Positions 34,606-43,733 of a stretch of DNA of 64,000 nt are shown here, in pieces. The notes below the pieces were generated by a model. That model searched no databases and was not told where the DNA came from. It worked only from the letters and a program-made list of their open reading frames with translations. Origin of the DNA: Corallincola platygyrae (GTDB lineage Bacteria > Pseudomonadota > Gammaproteobacteria > Enterobacterales > Neiellaceae). Position 1 is the first letter of the stretch; each line of letters opens with the position of its first letter. Where the stretch lies: assembly GCF_039544265.1 (NCBI RefSeq), contig NZ_BAABLI010000009.1, positions 62,001 to 126,000 on the forward strand. The letters run 5' to 3'. The translations under genes and the position numbers were made by a program.

Positions 34606-34887
34606 ATGTTGTTTAGCCCAAGAAACGTCTTTACACCGTTTAACAAGGTCAAGCGCCAAGGCTTAGTTGCCTCACTATCCAGGCTGGTCCTGTTGGCGGT
34701 CGGTATCTTGCTCTTGCCAATCGTGTTGATCTTGTCTGTTGTTAGTTTTCTGATCGTTAAACTCTTTGTGGTGGCACACCTGAATAATCTCAGAAAACGG
34801 TATCAAGAGCAGAGCGTTCATAGGGACTCAGAACATCAGCAGGAGCGCTACACACAGGGGCGTACGTTTGAGCACGAACCTGGGTAG
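34606..34887 (+). CDS. Small membrane protein of unknown function
   Basis: A 93-residue product from ATG 34606, with GGAG five bases upstream; a GTG at 34600 overlaps that site and is less likely. A hydrophobic region at about residues 27-60 (LVLLAVGILLLPIVLILSVVSFLIVKLFVV) could form one long or two short membrane helices. It is flanked by basic residues and followed by a hydrophilic tail rich in Glu, Gln, Arg and His. I recognise no family. It is flanked by terminators and so is its own transcription unit. Confidence 0.6.
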   Translation: MLFSPRNVFTPFNKVKRQGLVASLSRLVLLAVGILLLPIVLILSVVSFLIVKLFVVAHLNNLRKRYQEQSVHRDSEHQQERYTQGRTFEHEPG

Positions 34888-34964
34888 GGACATGCCAAAC
34901 CCATCTTTGCATGTGAGCGTCCATTAACGATAACGTTATTCAAAACTGGATGACTCACGATGAG

Positions 34965-35008
34965 AACCAACACTGGAGGAGAATCACTATCCTCCAGTGC
35001 TGGTTTTA
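34965..35008 (+). terminator. Long hairpin, probable terminator of the small membrane gene
   Basis: A 16-base arm (34965-34980) pairs with 34990-35005 with a single A-C mismatch and a nine-base loop, and ends in TTTT. The stem is longer than a usual terminator. It lies about 80 bases after the stop codon at 34887. Confidence 0.6.
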
Positions 35009-35042
35009 TTGAGCAGGGTCTTACAGCTGTATGAGTAGATCG

Positions 35043-35078
35043 AAACAGTCATGCTGAATGGCTTCGTCATGACTGTTT
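35043..35078 (-). terminator. Hairpin downstream of tex
   Basis: AAACAGTCATG (35043-35053) and CATGACTGTTT (35068-35078) form a perfect 11-bp stem 14 bases beyond the tex stop codon. The T run after it on the minus strand is only three bases, so it is a weak or Rho-assisted terminator. Confidence 0.5.
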
Positions 35079-35091
35079 ACGTATCTTGCTA

Positions 35092-37452
35092 CTAACGTTT
35101 TTTCGCATTGGCAAAGGCATCGGCAAAGGCGCTGTTTATCGGCGCGGCATTGCCACCACGATTTCCAGCTCCCTGATTTCGACCGCCTTGGCTTCCTCCA
35201 CGTTGATTTCCGCTATGGCTAGCGCGTGTTTGGTTGCGGGCGGGCTTAGCCGCTCCGCGACTGTCACCACCACCTTGGATCACTTCCGCTTCCATCCGGC
35301 ATGACAGGCTGATCCGCTTCCGAGGCAGATCCACTTCCAATACCTTCACTTTGACCACCTGACCCGCTTTGACGACGTCGCGGGGATCAGAAACAAACTG
35401 GTCTGAAAGGTGGGAGATATGTACCAGGCCATCCTGATGTACGCCGATATCGACAAAGGCACCAAAGTTAGCGACGTTGGTAACTACGCCCTCAAGGATC
35501 ATGCCCGGCACCAGGTCAGCCATGGTCTCGACACCTTCCTGGAATGCCGCTGTTTCAAAAGCAGGGCGGGGGTCGCGACCCGGCTTTTCCAGCTCCCTCA
35601 ACACATCTTTGACCGTGGGCAGACCAAAGCTGTCGTCGGTGAGCAATTCCGGGTTCAGTTTGCGCAATTTGCCAGTATCACCCATGACACTGGTGATGGG
35701 GGCGGCGGCTTGCGTCAGGATCTTTTCAACCAGAGGGTAAGCCTCTGGGTGAACAGAGCTTGCGTCCAGTGGGTTATCGCCATCATTGATGCGCAGGAAG
35801 CCGGCACACTGTTCGAAGGCTTTTGGCCCTAAACGGGGCACCTTCAGCAGTTGTTTACGGTTCTTGATGCCCCCTTCGCTATCACGGAATGCCACGATGT
35901 TGGTTGCCAGCGTAGTGTTTAGACCGGATACGCGGGTCAGCAGGGGGGCCGATGCCGTATTTACGTCAACGCCGACTGCGTTTACGCAGTCTTCGACCAC
36001 AGCATCCAGGCCTTTGGCCAACATGCTTTGGGTCACATCATGTTGATACTGGCCGACACCGATAGACTTGGGTTCAATTTTTACCAGCTCTGCCAGTGGA
36101 TCCTGCAAACGACGGGCAATAGATACAGCACCACGGATCGATACGTCCAGATCTGGAAACTCCCGGGCCGCGAACTCGGATGCTGAGTAAACCGAAGCCC
36201 CGGCTTCGCTGACCATCACCTTCTGCAACTTACTGTCTTTGGCTAACTTGAGCAGCTCGCCCGCCAGTTTGTCTGTTTCACGGGAGGCAGTGCCGTTACC
36301 GATGGCGATCAGCTCGACTTGGTGCTTCACACACAAGGCAGCCAATATCTGCAGCGATTTCTGCCACTGATTTTGAGGCGCGTGTGGATAGATTGTTGCG
36401 GTATCCAGCAATTGACCGGTACTGCCGACAACGGCGACTTTGGTACCGGTGCGCAGGCCCGGATCTAATCCCAACGTGACTTTGCGACCTGCAGGTGCAG
36501 CCATCAGAACGTCTTTCAGGTTGTTGGCAAAAACCTTAATCGCTTCCTCTTCGGCGGTTTCCCGTACCTTGTTAAGCAGTTCGGTTTCCATGTAGAGGTT
36601 AATTTTGATTTTCCAGGTCCACTGCACCACCTGCTGTAGCCAGCGGTCTGCCGCACGACCACTAAAATGCAGATTCAGATGGCTGGCGATAATTGACTCG
36701 CAGTGACTTGAGCTTGGCGCTTCCTGGCCGGGGTCGGCATCCAGAGATAACTGCAGTACGCCTTCATTGCGACCCCGGAACATTGCCAATGCACGGTGGG
36801 AAGGAACCCTTTTCAATGCTTCGCTGTGTTCAAAGTAGTCGGAGAACTTAGCGCCAGCCTGTTCCTGACCTGCTACAACTTGGCTGCTCAATTGAGCATT
36901 GTGCCAGAGGTACTCGCGGATCTGTTGCAGTAGCGCTGCGTCTTCGGCAAATCGTTCCATCAGGATATAGCGTGCACCATCAAGTGCCGCTTTGGTGTCG
37001 GCAATGCCTTTGTCGGCATCAACAAAACTCTCTGCCGTACTTTCTGGTTCTAGCGTAGGGTCACTCAGTAGCTGGTCAGCCAAGGGCTCTAAACCGGCTT
37101 CAATAGCGATTTGGCCCTTGGTGCGCCGTTTGGGTTTGTAAGGCAGGTACAGCTCTTCGAGACGGGTTTTGGTATCCGCTGCGTTTATATCTGCTTCGAG
37201 TGCAGGTGTCAGTTTGTCCTGCTCTCGGATGGAACCTAGGATAGTTTCGCGGCGCTGCTCTAACTCGCGCAGATAGCCTAAGCGCTGTTCCAAGTGGCGT
37301 AACTGGGTGTCATCCAGGCCACCGGTGACCTCTTTACGGTAACGGGCAATAAAGGGAACGGTAGAGCCTTCGTCCAGCAAGTTCACGGCCGCAGTAATTT
37401 GGGCCTCTTTTACCGCCAGTTCGTCGGCGATAGTCCGGTTTATGTTCAGCAT
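35092..37452 (-). CDS. tex: Tex/YhgF RNA-binding transcription accessory protein
   Basis: A 786-residue cytoplasmic protein nearly colinear with E. coli YhgF. In order it has the N-terminal helical domain (AAVNLLDEGSTVPFIARYRKE and the conserved LEELYLPYKPKRRTKGQIA), a YqgF-like RNase H fold (LGLDPGLRTGTKVAVV), helix-hairpin-helix segments (NTASAPLLTRVSGL, LLKVPRLGPKAFEQCAGFLR), and a C-terminal S1 domain (LVPGMILEGVVTNVANFGAF). A Gly/Arg/Asn-rich tail follows. The ATG at 37452 matches the E. coli start; the frame runs 11 codons further upstream. It takes part in transcription or RNA metabolism, with details unsettled. Confidence 0.95.
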   Translation of the reverse strand: MLNINRTIADELAVKEAQITAAVNLLDEGSTVPFIARYRKEVTGGLDDTQLRHLEQRLGYLRELEQRRETILGSIREQDKLTPALEADINAADTKTRLEELYLPYKPKRRTKGQIAIEAGLEPLADQLLSDPTLEPESTAESFVDADKGIADTKAALDGARYILMERFAEDAALLQQIREYLWHNAQLSSQVVAGQEQAGAKFSDYFEHSEALKRVPSHRALAMFRGRNEGVLQLSLDADPGQEAPSSSHCESIIASHLNLHFSGRAADRWLQQVVQWTWKIKINLYMETELLNKVRETAEEEAIKVFANNLKDVLMAAPAGRKVTLGLDPGLRTGTKVAVVGSTGQLLDTATIYPHAPQNQWQKSLQILAALCVKHQVELIAIGNGTASRETDKLAGELLKLAKDSKLQKVMVSEAGASVYSASEFAAREFPDLDVSIRGAVSIARRLQDPLAELVKIEPKSIGVGQYQHDVTQSMLAKGLDAVVEDCVNAVGVDVNTASAPLLTRVSGLNTTLATNIVAFRDSEGGIKNRKQLLKVPRLGPKAFEQCAGFLRINDGDNPLDASSVHPEAYPLVEKILTQAAAPITSVMGDTGKLRKLNPELLTDDSFGLPTVKDVLRELEKPGRDPRPAFETAAFQEGVETMADLVPGMILEGVVTNVANFGAFVDIGVHQDGLVHISHLSDQFVSDPRDVVKAGQVVKVKVLEVDLPRKRISLSCRMEAEVIQGGGDSRGAAKPARNQTRASHSGNQRGGSQGGRNQGAGNRGGNAAPINSAFADAFANAKKR

Positions 37453-37707
37453 GAAAAAAGTGACCTTTCGGGTGGGCGGGCGCAATGATGAAAAAACCGC
37501 CGCTATCCGTTGATATCAAAGGTTCGCAGGCTAACCCATTTGGCACAAAAATGCAGGAGGTAAATAGCAGAAACCGGGGTGAGGCGACAGTTGTAATGGC
37601 GGCGGTGAGCGATCACCCGCCGTTCGTTACTTTGGCTTTGAGAATCACGCCCGGGATGCCGTCGAAAGTAATTTCCACCTTTCTGTACGGGTCCCAGGCG
37701 CAGCGGC

Positions 37708-38628
37708 TTACGCGAAGGCTTCCTGCAGTGGTGGTACCACCTGCTTCTTACGGCTTAAGACGCCGTCCAGCCACACTTTGCCATCGACCAAGTCCTTGGC
37801 GTAGGCACGCTCAACAACGGAAGTGTCATCGCTGACTACTAGAAGCTCAGAGCCCTCTTTCATGATGTCAGTCAGCAGCAGCAGGACCGAGTGGCGGTTA
37901 CCTTCGGCTTTCAGCTTGGCGATATCTTCCACCAGATCGGCTTTTGCCGCATCCAATACTGAAATATCAATCACTTCCAGCTGACCGATACCAACCAGAT
38001 TGCCGTTCATGTCGAAGTCTTTAAAATCACGCAGCACCAGTTCACGGGCAGGGGTGCCTTCGACGGCAGATTTAACCTTGAACATCTCCATGCCCAGTGC
38101 CTTGAAGTCTTCAATGCCGGCGATTTCAGCCAGAGCTTCGACGCAGCGGATATCAGCAGTAGTGCAAGTCGGTGACTTAAACAGCACGGTGTCGCTGAGG
38201 ATCGCGCACAGCATGATGCCAGCGATGTTCTTAGGAATGTCCACACCGTAGAAGTCATACATCATCTTAATCACGGTGTTTGAGCAGCCAACTGGACGGA
38301 TCCAGCACTCCAGTGGTGTCGAGGTAGTCAGGTCGCCCAGCTTATGGTGGTCAACGATGCCCACGATAGTCGCTTCGGCGATATCGTCCGGGGCCTGGGT
38401 CACTTCAGAGTGATCCACGATGTACACCTGCTCGCCGGCATAGCTCAGTTTCAGCTCAGGGGCTTCAAGGCCAAATTTGCCTAGGATGAAAGCAGTCTCT
38501 GGCGACAGCTCACCCAAACGAGAGGCAACGGCCTCCTCACCAATCTGGTTTTTCAGGTAAGCAAGGGCAATAGCACCACAGATTGAGTCTGAGTCGGGGA
38601 TCTTGTGACCTACGCAGTAAATCGGCAT
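37708..38628 (-). CDS. ppaC: Manganese-dependent inorganic pyrophosphatase (family II)
   Basis: Hydrolyses pyrophosphate to phosphate, pulling biosynthetic reactions forward. It is a DHH-family enzyme of 306 residues with metal motifs VGHKIPDSDSICGA near the N-terminus, VYIVDHSEVTQAP, and GIVDHHKLGDLTT. The DHHA2 C-terminal domain ends in SRKKQVVPPLQEAFA, whose SRKKQ residues are the substrate-binding signature. The ATG at 38628 (GGAGA upstream) starts the conserved MPIYCVGHKIPDSDS; the frame upstream is not conserved. It is transcribed toward tex, with a 250-base gap. Confidence 0.96.
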   Translation of the reverse strand: MPIYCVGHKIPDSDSICGAIALAYLKNQIGEEAVASRLGELSPETAFILGKFGLEAPELKLSYAGEQVYIVDHSEVTQAPDDIAEATIVGIVDHHKLGDLTTSTPLECWIRPVGCSNTVIKMMYDFYGVDIPKNIAGIMLCAILSDTVLFKSPTCTTADIRCVEALAEIAGIEDFKALGMEMFKVKSAVEGTPARELVLRDFKDFDMNGNLVGIGQLEVIDISVLDAAKADLVEDIAKLKAEGNRHSVLLLLTDIMKEGSELLVVSDDTSVVERAYAKDLVDGKVWLDGVLSRKKQVVPPLQEAFA

Positions 38629-38782
38629 CGAAGTTGTCTCCATGTAGTTTGGCGTGATTTTACAAAACCAAGTCCAGCACGGGAATAAGCGGGCCACATA
38701 TTTTTTCTGCTGTGTTTTCTGGCGCGCAGCGGGGCTACCGCAGGAAAGCTATTTCGTTGAGAGGCTGGCGGGAGGGTAGTTC

Positions 38783-38849
38783 CACACAGGCTATGTTGTG
38801 TGCTGTCACGCCCTACGGCGTGATAGCCGCCTACGCAAGAGGGCTATCA
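38783..38849. other. Cluster of overlapping hairpins between ppaC and the greB remnant
   Basis: Three stems follow one another. CACACA and TGTGTG pair within about 38783-38802. TCACGCC (38806-38812) pairs with GGCGTGA (38817-38823). TGATAGCC (38821-38828) pairs with GGCTATCA (38842-38849) and shares TGA with the second stem, so the last two are alternatives. The stretch has no coding appeal. It could be the remains of a transcription terminator, a small RNA, or a recombination scar near the greB fragment. Confidence 0.4.
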
Positions 38850-38855
38850 GCTTCC

Positions 38856-38996
38856 CTAAGTTAATGGGGAGTCGATAGAGATATAGGTATTACGGTCAGA
38901 GGTTTTTAGGAGGAGCCTGAGCTCTTCACCCGTTTCGTTTCCCACTTCGAACCAGTTACCAAAGAGGGCCTTACTCTCCTGCTCCGGCGGGGATCT
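38856..38996 (-). pseudogene. greB C-terminal fragment (decayed)
   Basis: The minus strand encodes SPPEQESKALFGNWFEVGNE, then TGEELRLLL and NTYISIDSPLT before a stop. This aligns with the intact GreB at 50893-51369 (APEQEGKVFFGAWVEVESE, TGEELKF, NDYISIDSPMA). Six or so residues are deleted in the middle and the protein stops inside the last domain, and there is nothing GreB-like upstream of about 38996. DNA similarity to the intact copy is obvious by eye but clearly imperfect, so the duplication is not recent. It lies in the same orientation as the intact gene. Confidence 0.75.
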
Positions 38997-39084
38997 ATAC
39001 TCTTGGGTCGTTCCAAATTTTTGTGAATATGACTGATACGGCTTCGAACCCATATGGCTCCGAAATACAGAAGGCTAATGATAG

Positions 39085-39118
39085 AAAAGGGCGCCGGACA
39101 ACAGTTTTTATCCGGCGC
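39085..39118 (-). terminator. Hairpin downstream of the ArnT-like gene
   Basis: GCGCCGGA (39091-39098) and TCCGGCGC (39111-39118) form a perfect 8-bp G+C stem. On the minus strand it is followed by CCTTTTC and lies 23 bases after the stop of the glycosyltransferase gene. Confidence 0.65.
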
Positions 39119-39140
39119 AAAAGGGAGTGGCACTAATTTC

Positions 39141-40568
39141 CTAATAGCAGTAATAAAGTCTGTGTTTGTGCCAGGTGTGCCGCTGCTCACAGTGGGATGC
39201 ATCCGGGCTATTGGCGCTATTTATCGATCCTTTAACGACGAGGTAATAGGGCGGTTGATGGTGATTCGCTGCCAACAGTTTGGCTTTACCCTGAGAATAG
39301 AATTGCCCTGAAAATGGCCGTTCTTTGAGATAGTACAGTGGCGTATTCGCAATCTCTGGTTGTGTCTGCAGTGCAGCCTGCAGCAATGGCTTCTGAGAGT
39401 TTGGCGGTATAGCTTCTGTTAACAGCGCGACCGACGCAGCCAGCAGCAAAGCTGGCGTTAGGCAACCTACCAAAAACACTTTGGGAGACCAGCAAAGACG
39501 GGACTGGTAATGGACGATCAGCAACGCCATCGCAGGTAGGCCCGGCATGATGTAGCTGTAGAGAATATTGCCCGAAAAGGTAAATAGAATGAGTGGGGCC
39601 AACATCCAGCTCCACAAAAATCCCGCATAACCTATTAGGCCTTTTGTTTTGGTTGTCTGGTGACGCTCCCTGACGCGGATTATCTTGGCAAATTGGGTTA
39701 GCAGTATTGGTGTCCATGGCAGGGCGGTGATCAGCCAAAGTAACCAGATCATGCCGCGCACTTCTTTATGCGCGGTCCCGTACAAATCTCCTTGCCAGCC
39801 ACTGACCACAAATCGCTTGAAGTGCTCACCAACCAGGAAGTAGTTAAGAAATCCCGGCGTTGCTTGTTCTGCAATCATATACCAGGGCAGGGTCAATGCC
39901 AGCATCAGGACTGGGCCTGTTAGTAGCGGAAGCCTGGCCGTGAAGTGGCGCCAACGCCCTTCGGGCACCAGCCACAAAAACAGCGAGATCCCAACTAATA
40001 CCAGTGTTAACGGCCCTTTGCTCATCAGGCCAATGGCCAGCCCGACAAAAAACAGGTATCCCCAATGTCTGCCTTGCTGCTGCCAGGCACGCCAGAAGCT
40101 GACCATCGCCAAGGTAATGCCCAGCGTGAGGGCGGTATCTGTCATCACAGCGCCACTGATTAAACTGAACGCGGTGGTCGATGCCAGAATGGCTGCGGCC
40201 AACCATGCGTCACTGCTATTTTGTCTGGCAAGGCGAGCTGTTTTCCACACTAATAACAGCACGCCAAAGCCAACCAGAAGGTGGGGGAGACGGGCGGCAA
40301 ACTCGTTGATACCCAGTAAAGAAAAGCCTGCTGCGCTAAGCCAGGTAAACATGGGTGGTTTACCCCAGAATGGGATGCCGTAATCAAACATGGGCGTGAC
40401 CCAGTTTCCTGTTTCCACCATGATCCGAGCCATTTCGCCGTAACGCGCTTCCGTCGTATCCATCAGCGGATACAGGCCGAGGCTTATCAAACGAACTAGC
40501 AAGGTACTAAGGCAGAGGGCACAGGCAAATCGCCCGATGAGTGAGAGTCGTTTAAAAGCAGCCAGCAT
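39141..40568 (-). CDS. ArnT/PMT-like lipid-linked sugar transferase (GT39 type)
   Basis: A 475-residue inner-membrane protein with about eleven to twelve helices. The first periplasmic loop holds the acidic motif DTTEARYGEMARIMVETGNW, which is the catalytic signature of ArnT and related GT39/GT83 enzymes that move a sugar from undecaprenyl or polyprenyl phosphate to lipid A or another acceptor. FWGKPPMFTWLSAAGFSLLG and GLMSKGPLTLVLVGISLFLW are also typical. It overlaps the GT2 gene by one base (TAATG), so they are coupled. Acceptor and sugar are unknown; lipid A modification is a fair guess. Confidence 0.86.
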   Translation of the reverse strand: MLAAFKRLSLIGRFACALCLSTLLVRLISLGLYPLMDTTEARYGEMARIMVETGNWVTPMFDYGIPFWGKPPMFTWLSAAGFSLLGINEFAARLPHLLVGFGVLLLVWKTARLARQNSSDAWLAAAILASTTAFSLISGAVMTDTALTLGITLAMVSFWRAWQQQGRHWGYLFFVGLAIGLMSKGPLTLVLVGISLFLWLVPEGRWRHFTARLPLLTGPVLMLALTLPWYMIAEQATPGFLNYFLVGEHFKRFVVSGWQGDLYGTAHKEVRGMIWLLWLITALPWTPILLTQFAKIIRVRERHQTTKTKGLIGYAGFLWSWMLAPLILFTFSGNILYSYIMPGLPAMALLIVHYQSRLCWSPKVFLVGCLTPALLLAASVALLTEAIPPNSQKPLLQAALQTQPEIANTPLYYLKERPFSGQFYSQGKAKLLAANHHQPPYYLVVKGSINSANSPDASHCEQRHTWHKHRLYYCY

Positions 40569-41584
40569 TAATGTACTTCCTGATTTTCGTTAACGGCAGC
40601 GCTGGTGGTCTCTTCCATCACTATGTAAAGCGGTCGCTGCTTGGCTTCGATAAATAGTCGTCCGACATACTCGCCAAGCAATCCAACGGCCAACAGTTGG
40701 ATCCCGCCGAGAAGCAAGACGATGGTGAGGTTCAGGTGGCCAGATAGGCCACTCAGGCCAGTAGTCGCGCCTTGATATGCAAGAAACAGGGCCGACACCA
40801 GTGCCGTGGTCAGTGAAATCAATCCTGCAAAGGTTGCTAGCCGCAGCGGGCGGGTACTGAAGGAGGTGATCCCCTCAATCGCCAGGTCAATCAGTTTGGT
40901 GTAATTCCATTTGGTTTCACCAGCCAGGCGAGGGTCCCTGTCGTATTTGAGCGTAGTGCGATTAAACCCAGGCCATGCAAATAGCCCTTTCATATAGCGG
41001 GTGCGCTCTGGCAATTGGTTAATCTGATCAACGACACGCCGGTCCAGCAAACGAAAGTCCCCGACATTCTCCGGCACAGGCATCTCTGACAGGCGTCCCA
41101 TGATTTTGTAAAACGCGGCCGCAGTACTGCGTTTCAGCCAGGTTTCACCGGCACGTTTACGGCGCTGCATCTCCACTACATCTACGCCGGTTTGCCAGGC
41201 TTCAACCATCTCAGGGATAAGCTCCGGTGGGTCCTGCAGGTCCGCATCAAGAATGATCACGCCTTTGCCTTTGGTTTGCTTTATCCCGGCAGACATCGCG
41301 GCTTCTTTGCCAAAGTTACGACTTAGTTTTAACCGTACAGTCTGGTGTCTTAGGCTGGTGAGTTGCTGTAACAGTGCCCAGCTTGCGTCACTGCTACCGT
41401 CGTCGACATAGACGATTTCACAATGCTGCTCCAGTTGGTCGAGCGCACTGCAAACTCGCAGGTGGCAGGTAGCGATACTGGCTTGTTCGTTGAATATCGG
41501 AATCACCACTGAAATCAGGGGCGTTTCATCAACCAATGGGCGTGTCTTTTCACGTGGCTCTAACAGCATGGCGACGGATGACAT
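40568..41584 (-). CDS. GtrB/ArnC-like family 2 glycosyltransferase
   Basis: Loads a sugar from a nucleotide donor onto polyprenyl phosphate at the cytoplasmic face. The 338-residue protein has a GT-A domain (PLISVVIPIFNEQASIATC, VYVDDGSSDASW, the metal-binding DADLQDPPELIPEMVEAW) and two C-terminal membrane helices before GLLGEYVGRLFIEAKQRP, as in GtrB and DPM-like synthases. The ATG at 41584 follows GAGGA; a GTG at 41596 precedes it. It supplies the lipid-linked sugar that the coupled ArnT-like enzyme would use, and GtrA at 43690 is a likely flippase. Confidence 0.92.
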   Translation of the reverse strand: MSSVAMLLEPREKTRPLVDETPLISVVIPIFNEQASIATCHLRVCSALDQLEQHCEIVYVDDGSSDASWALLQQLTSLRHQTVRLKLSRNFGKEAAMSAGIKQTKGKGVIILDADLQDPPELIPEMVEAWQTGVDVVEMQRRKRAGETWLKRSTAAAFYKIMGRLSEMPVPENVGDFRLLDRRVVDQINQLPERTRYMKGLFAWPGFNRTTLKYDRDPRLAGETKWNYTKLIDLAIEGITSFSTRPLRLATFAGLISLTTALVSALFLAYQGATTGLSGLSGHLNLTIVLLLGGIQLLAVGLLGEYVGRLFIEAKQRPLYIVMEETTSAAVNENQEVH

Positions 41585-41742
41585 GAGATTCCTCACAGGT
41601 TTTTTTAAGTTGGTCGCTAAGCTACAGATGGCAATGTGAAAAAAGGGTCATCAACAACTTTTTCACAAGTAGCTGTGTCATCATGAAGATAGAAACATGC
41701 GATCGCTGACGGCGAATTTGGCGAGCAAGGTAGAAGCTACAT

Positions 41743-42423
41743 ATGAACATACTATTGGTTGAAGACCATCAGGATATCGCCGGGATCATCTTTGATTATT
41801 TCGAGCTGAAGGGATTCACCCTTGATCATGCTGCCAATGGCCAGTTTGGCTTGGCGTTAGCGGCTGAAAACGTTTATGACCTGATCATTCTCGATATTAT
41901 GCTGCCGAGAATGGACGGCCTGACCGTTTGCCAAAAACTGCGAGAGCAAGGCATAGATACACCCGTGTTGATGCTGACCGCACGTGATACTCGAGAGGAC
42001 ATACTCAAAGGATTTGGACAAGGGGCGGATGACTACTTAGTGAAACCGTTCGATCTTGAGATCCTAGAAGCCAGGGTGATGGCACTGCATCGCCGCCGGC
42101 AGGGACTGGCGGCGGCTAAGAAACTCTCCTTTGGAGAGCTAGAACTGGATCTGATGTCCCGAGAGGTCAGTCGACGCAGTTATCGCATGCCGTTGAATCC
42201 TACCCTGTTTGCCATCCTTAAATTGCTGATGACCCGCGCGCCAGATGTTGTCTCCAAGTCAGAGATTCTTGAGACAGTTTGGAAAGATGATGAACCCGAT
42301 TCCGACTCTCTACGCTCACACATCTATCAGTTGCGGAATATTGTCGACAAGCCATTTCCTCACGCCTATATCGAGAATGTGCCAAAAGTTGGGTATCGAT
42401 TAGTCAGGGAGTCACCCTTATGA
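41743..42423 (+). CDS. OmpR/PhoB-family response regulator
   Basis: A 226-residue DNA-binding regulator. The receiver domain (residues 1-115) has the acidic pair in LVEDHQD, the phosphorylated aspartate in LIILDIMLPRMDG near residue 51, and the conserved lysine in DDYLVKPFDLE. The C-terminal winged helix (about 125-225) contains LSFGELELDLMSREV and LRSHIYQLRNIVDKPF, ending in VPKVGYRLV. It overlaps the kinase gene by four bases (ATGA). It is divergent from the GT2-ArnT-like operon with a 140-base gap, so that operon is a likely target. Confidence 0.95.
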   Translation: MNILLVEDHQDIAGIIFDYFELKGFTLDHAANGQFGLALAAENVYDLIILDIMLPRMDGLTVCQKLREQGIDTPVLMLTARDTREDILKGFGQGADDYLVKPFDLEILEARVMALHRRRQGLAAAKKLSFGELELDLMSREVSRRSYRMPLNPTLFAILKLLMTRAPDVVSKSEILETVWKDDEPDSDSLRSHIYQLRNIVDKPFPHAYIENVPKVGYRLVRESPL

Positions 42424-43733
42424 CGATGACCTCCCGGCGCCTGACCTTTATCTATTTCTCCATTGTTGCCTTTGCGATTATTGGGGCGCACATTGCCATC
42501 TTTGATTTGACCCTGGACGACATTGAATCTCTGTATGCCCGTAATCGGCTCAACGCGGCGTATGAAAGCAATAGAATCGAAATTGAACAGTTGGATGCTG
42601 GTCGCTTGGTTTTATCGCCATCTATTACCGCCTATGTTGGGCGCGATTCTTTACCTCAATACGTGACTCTTCCCGACGACTTTGAGGCTGGGTCCGTTAT
42701 TGAGCAGGAACTGATACCGGTTGAATTTCCAGATCTCACGGGTGACCAGCCGGAGTACCAATATTTCTTGCTGTTTCAGTCAGGCCCCAAGCCAGGACAA
42801 GAGATATTTTTGCTCAATATGGATATGAGCTATGAGCAGGCTGAAGACGAGGTATTGCTGAATCAGACCAAACAGCTAGCCATGTCGTTAATGCTGTTGG
42901 TAGTAAGTTTGATGGTGGTCCTACGTATCTCTACTCACTTAAGTCGTCCGCTCTCCATGTTGGCTGAAAAGCTACGGATTAGAAAGCCAGAAGATTTTTC
43001 ACCGCTTGAACTGCCCGATGTCGGCACCAATACCACAGAAGTGGAGTTGCTGGTGGGTAGCTTTAATCAGTATCAGCAGCAAATAGAAACATTGCTAGAT
43101 AGGGAGCGCTCATTTAATCGTTACGCCAGCCATGAGCTTAGGTCACCCTTGATGGTAATAAGAGGTGCCAGCTCATTGCTTAAGCAGTCCGCAGATCCTG
43201 CCTTTGTCGATAAGCAGCGCCAACGGATTGAAGTGGCTTGCACTGAAATGAATGACATTGTCACCACCTTATTGTCGCTTACGCGAGATGAGAAGGATGC
43301 AGACCAAGCGCTGGCAAGAGAGATCTCAGAGCAGGAAATCATAGATATCTGCATCGATCACGAACACTTGCTGCAAGGGCGAAATGTGAGCTGGCGAGTT
43401 CACGTGGCAGCAGGCACACAGCTGGCGATACCAGAAGTCAGTTTTAAAATCCTGTTGGGCAATTTGATAAAAAACGCCTTTGCGTATACCGAACAAGGTA
43501 GTGTTGACGTTGAGCTAGACAGTGAAGTCATGCGAGTAAAGGATACCGGCGCAGGCCTATCTGCAGACCCCAGAGGCATTGAGGGATATGGCTTGGGTTT
43601 GGTGATCGTGCGAGATATCTGCCGAAAGTACCATTGGGCTTTTAACTTGAAAGATCAGTCTCGGCAGGGGTGTGTTGCCGAAGTGGTGTTTAAGCACGAG
43701 CAAACACCCAGCGATCAGCCAGTTGATAGTTGA
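42420..43733 (+). CDS. Membrane sensor histidine kinase
   Basis: A 437-residue kinase partner of the preceding regulator. It has two membrane helices (about residues 8-28 and 157-175) around a periplasmic sensor of some 125 residues. A HAMP-like linker follows, then the dimerisation helix with the phosphorylated histidine in YASHELRSPLMVI, and an ATPase domain with LLGNLIKNAFAYTEQG, VKDTGAGLS and GYGLGLVIV. The sensor domain is not one I recognise. Its last 44 bases overlap the end of the opposite-strand gtrA gene, which is unusual for convergent genes. Confidence 0.94.
   Translation: MTMTSRRLTFIYFSIVAFAIIGAHIAIFDLTLDDIESLYARNRLNAAYESNRIEIEQLDAGRLVLSPSITAYVGRDSLPQYVTLPDDFEAGSVIEQELIPVEFPDLTGDQPEYQYFLLFQSGPKPGQEIFLLNMDMSYEQAEDEVLLNQTKQLAMSLMLLVVSLMVVLRISTHLSRPLSMLAEKLRIRKPEDFSPLELPDVGTNTTEVELLVGSFNQYQQQIETLLDRERSFNRYASHELRSPLMVIRGASSLLKQSADPAFVDKQRQRIEVACTEMNDIVTTLLSLTRDEKDADQALAREISEQEIIDICIDHEHLLQGRNVSWRVHVAAGTQLAIPEVSFKILLGNLIKNAFAYTEQGSVDVELDSEVMRVKDTGAGLSADPRGIEGYGLGLVIVRDICRKYHWAFNLKDQSRQGCVAEVVFKHEQTPSDQPVDS

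Noticed and set aside
37485..37835. 116-residue plus-strand frame between tex and ppaC
   Set aside because: It runs into the ppaC gene on the opposite strand and contains no recognisable motif; more likely chance.
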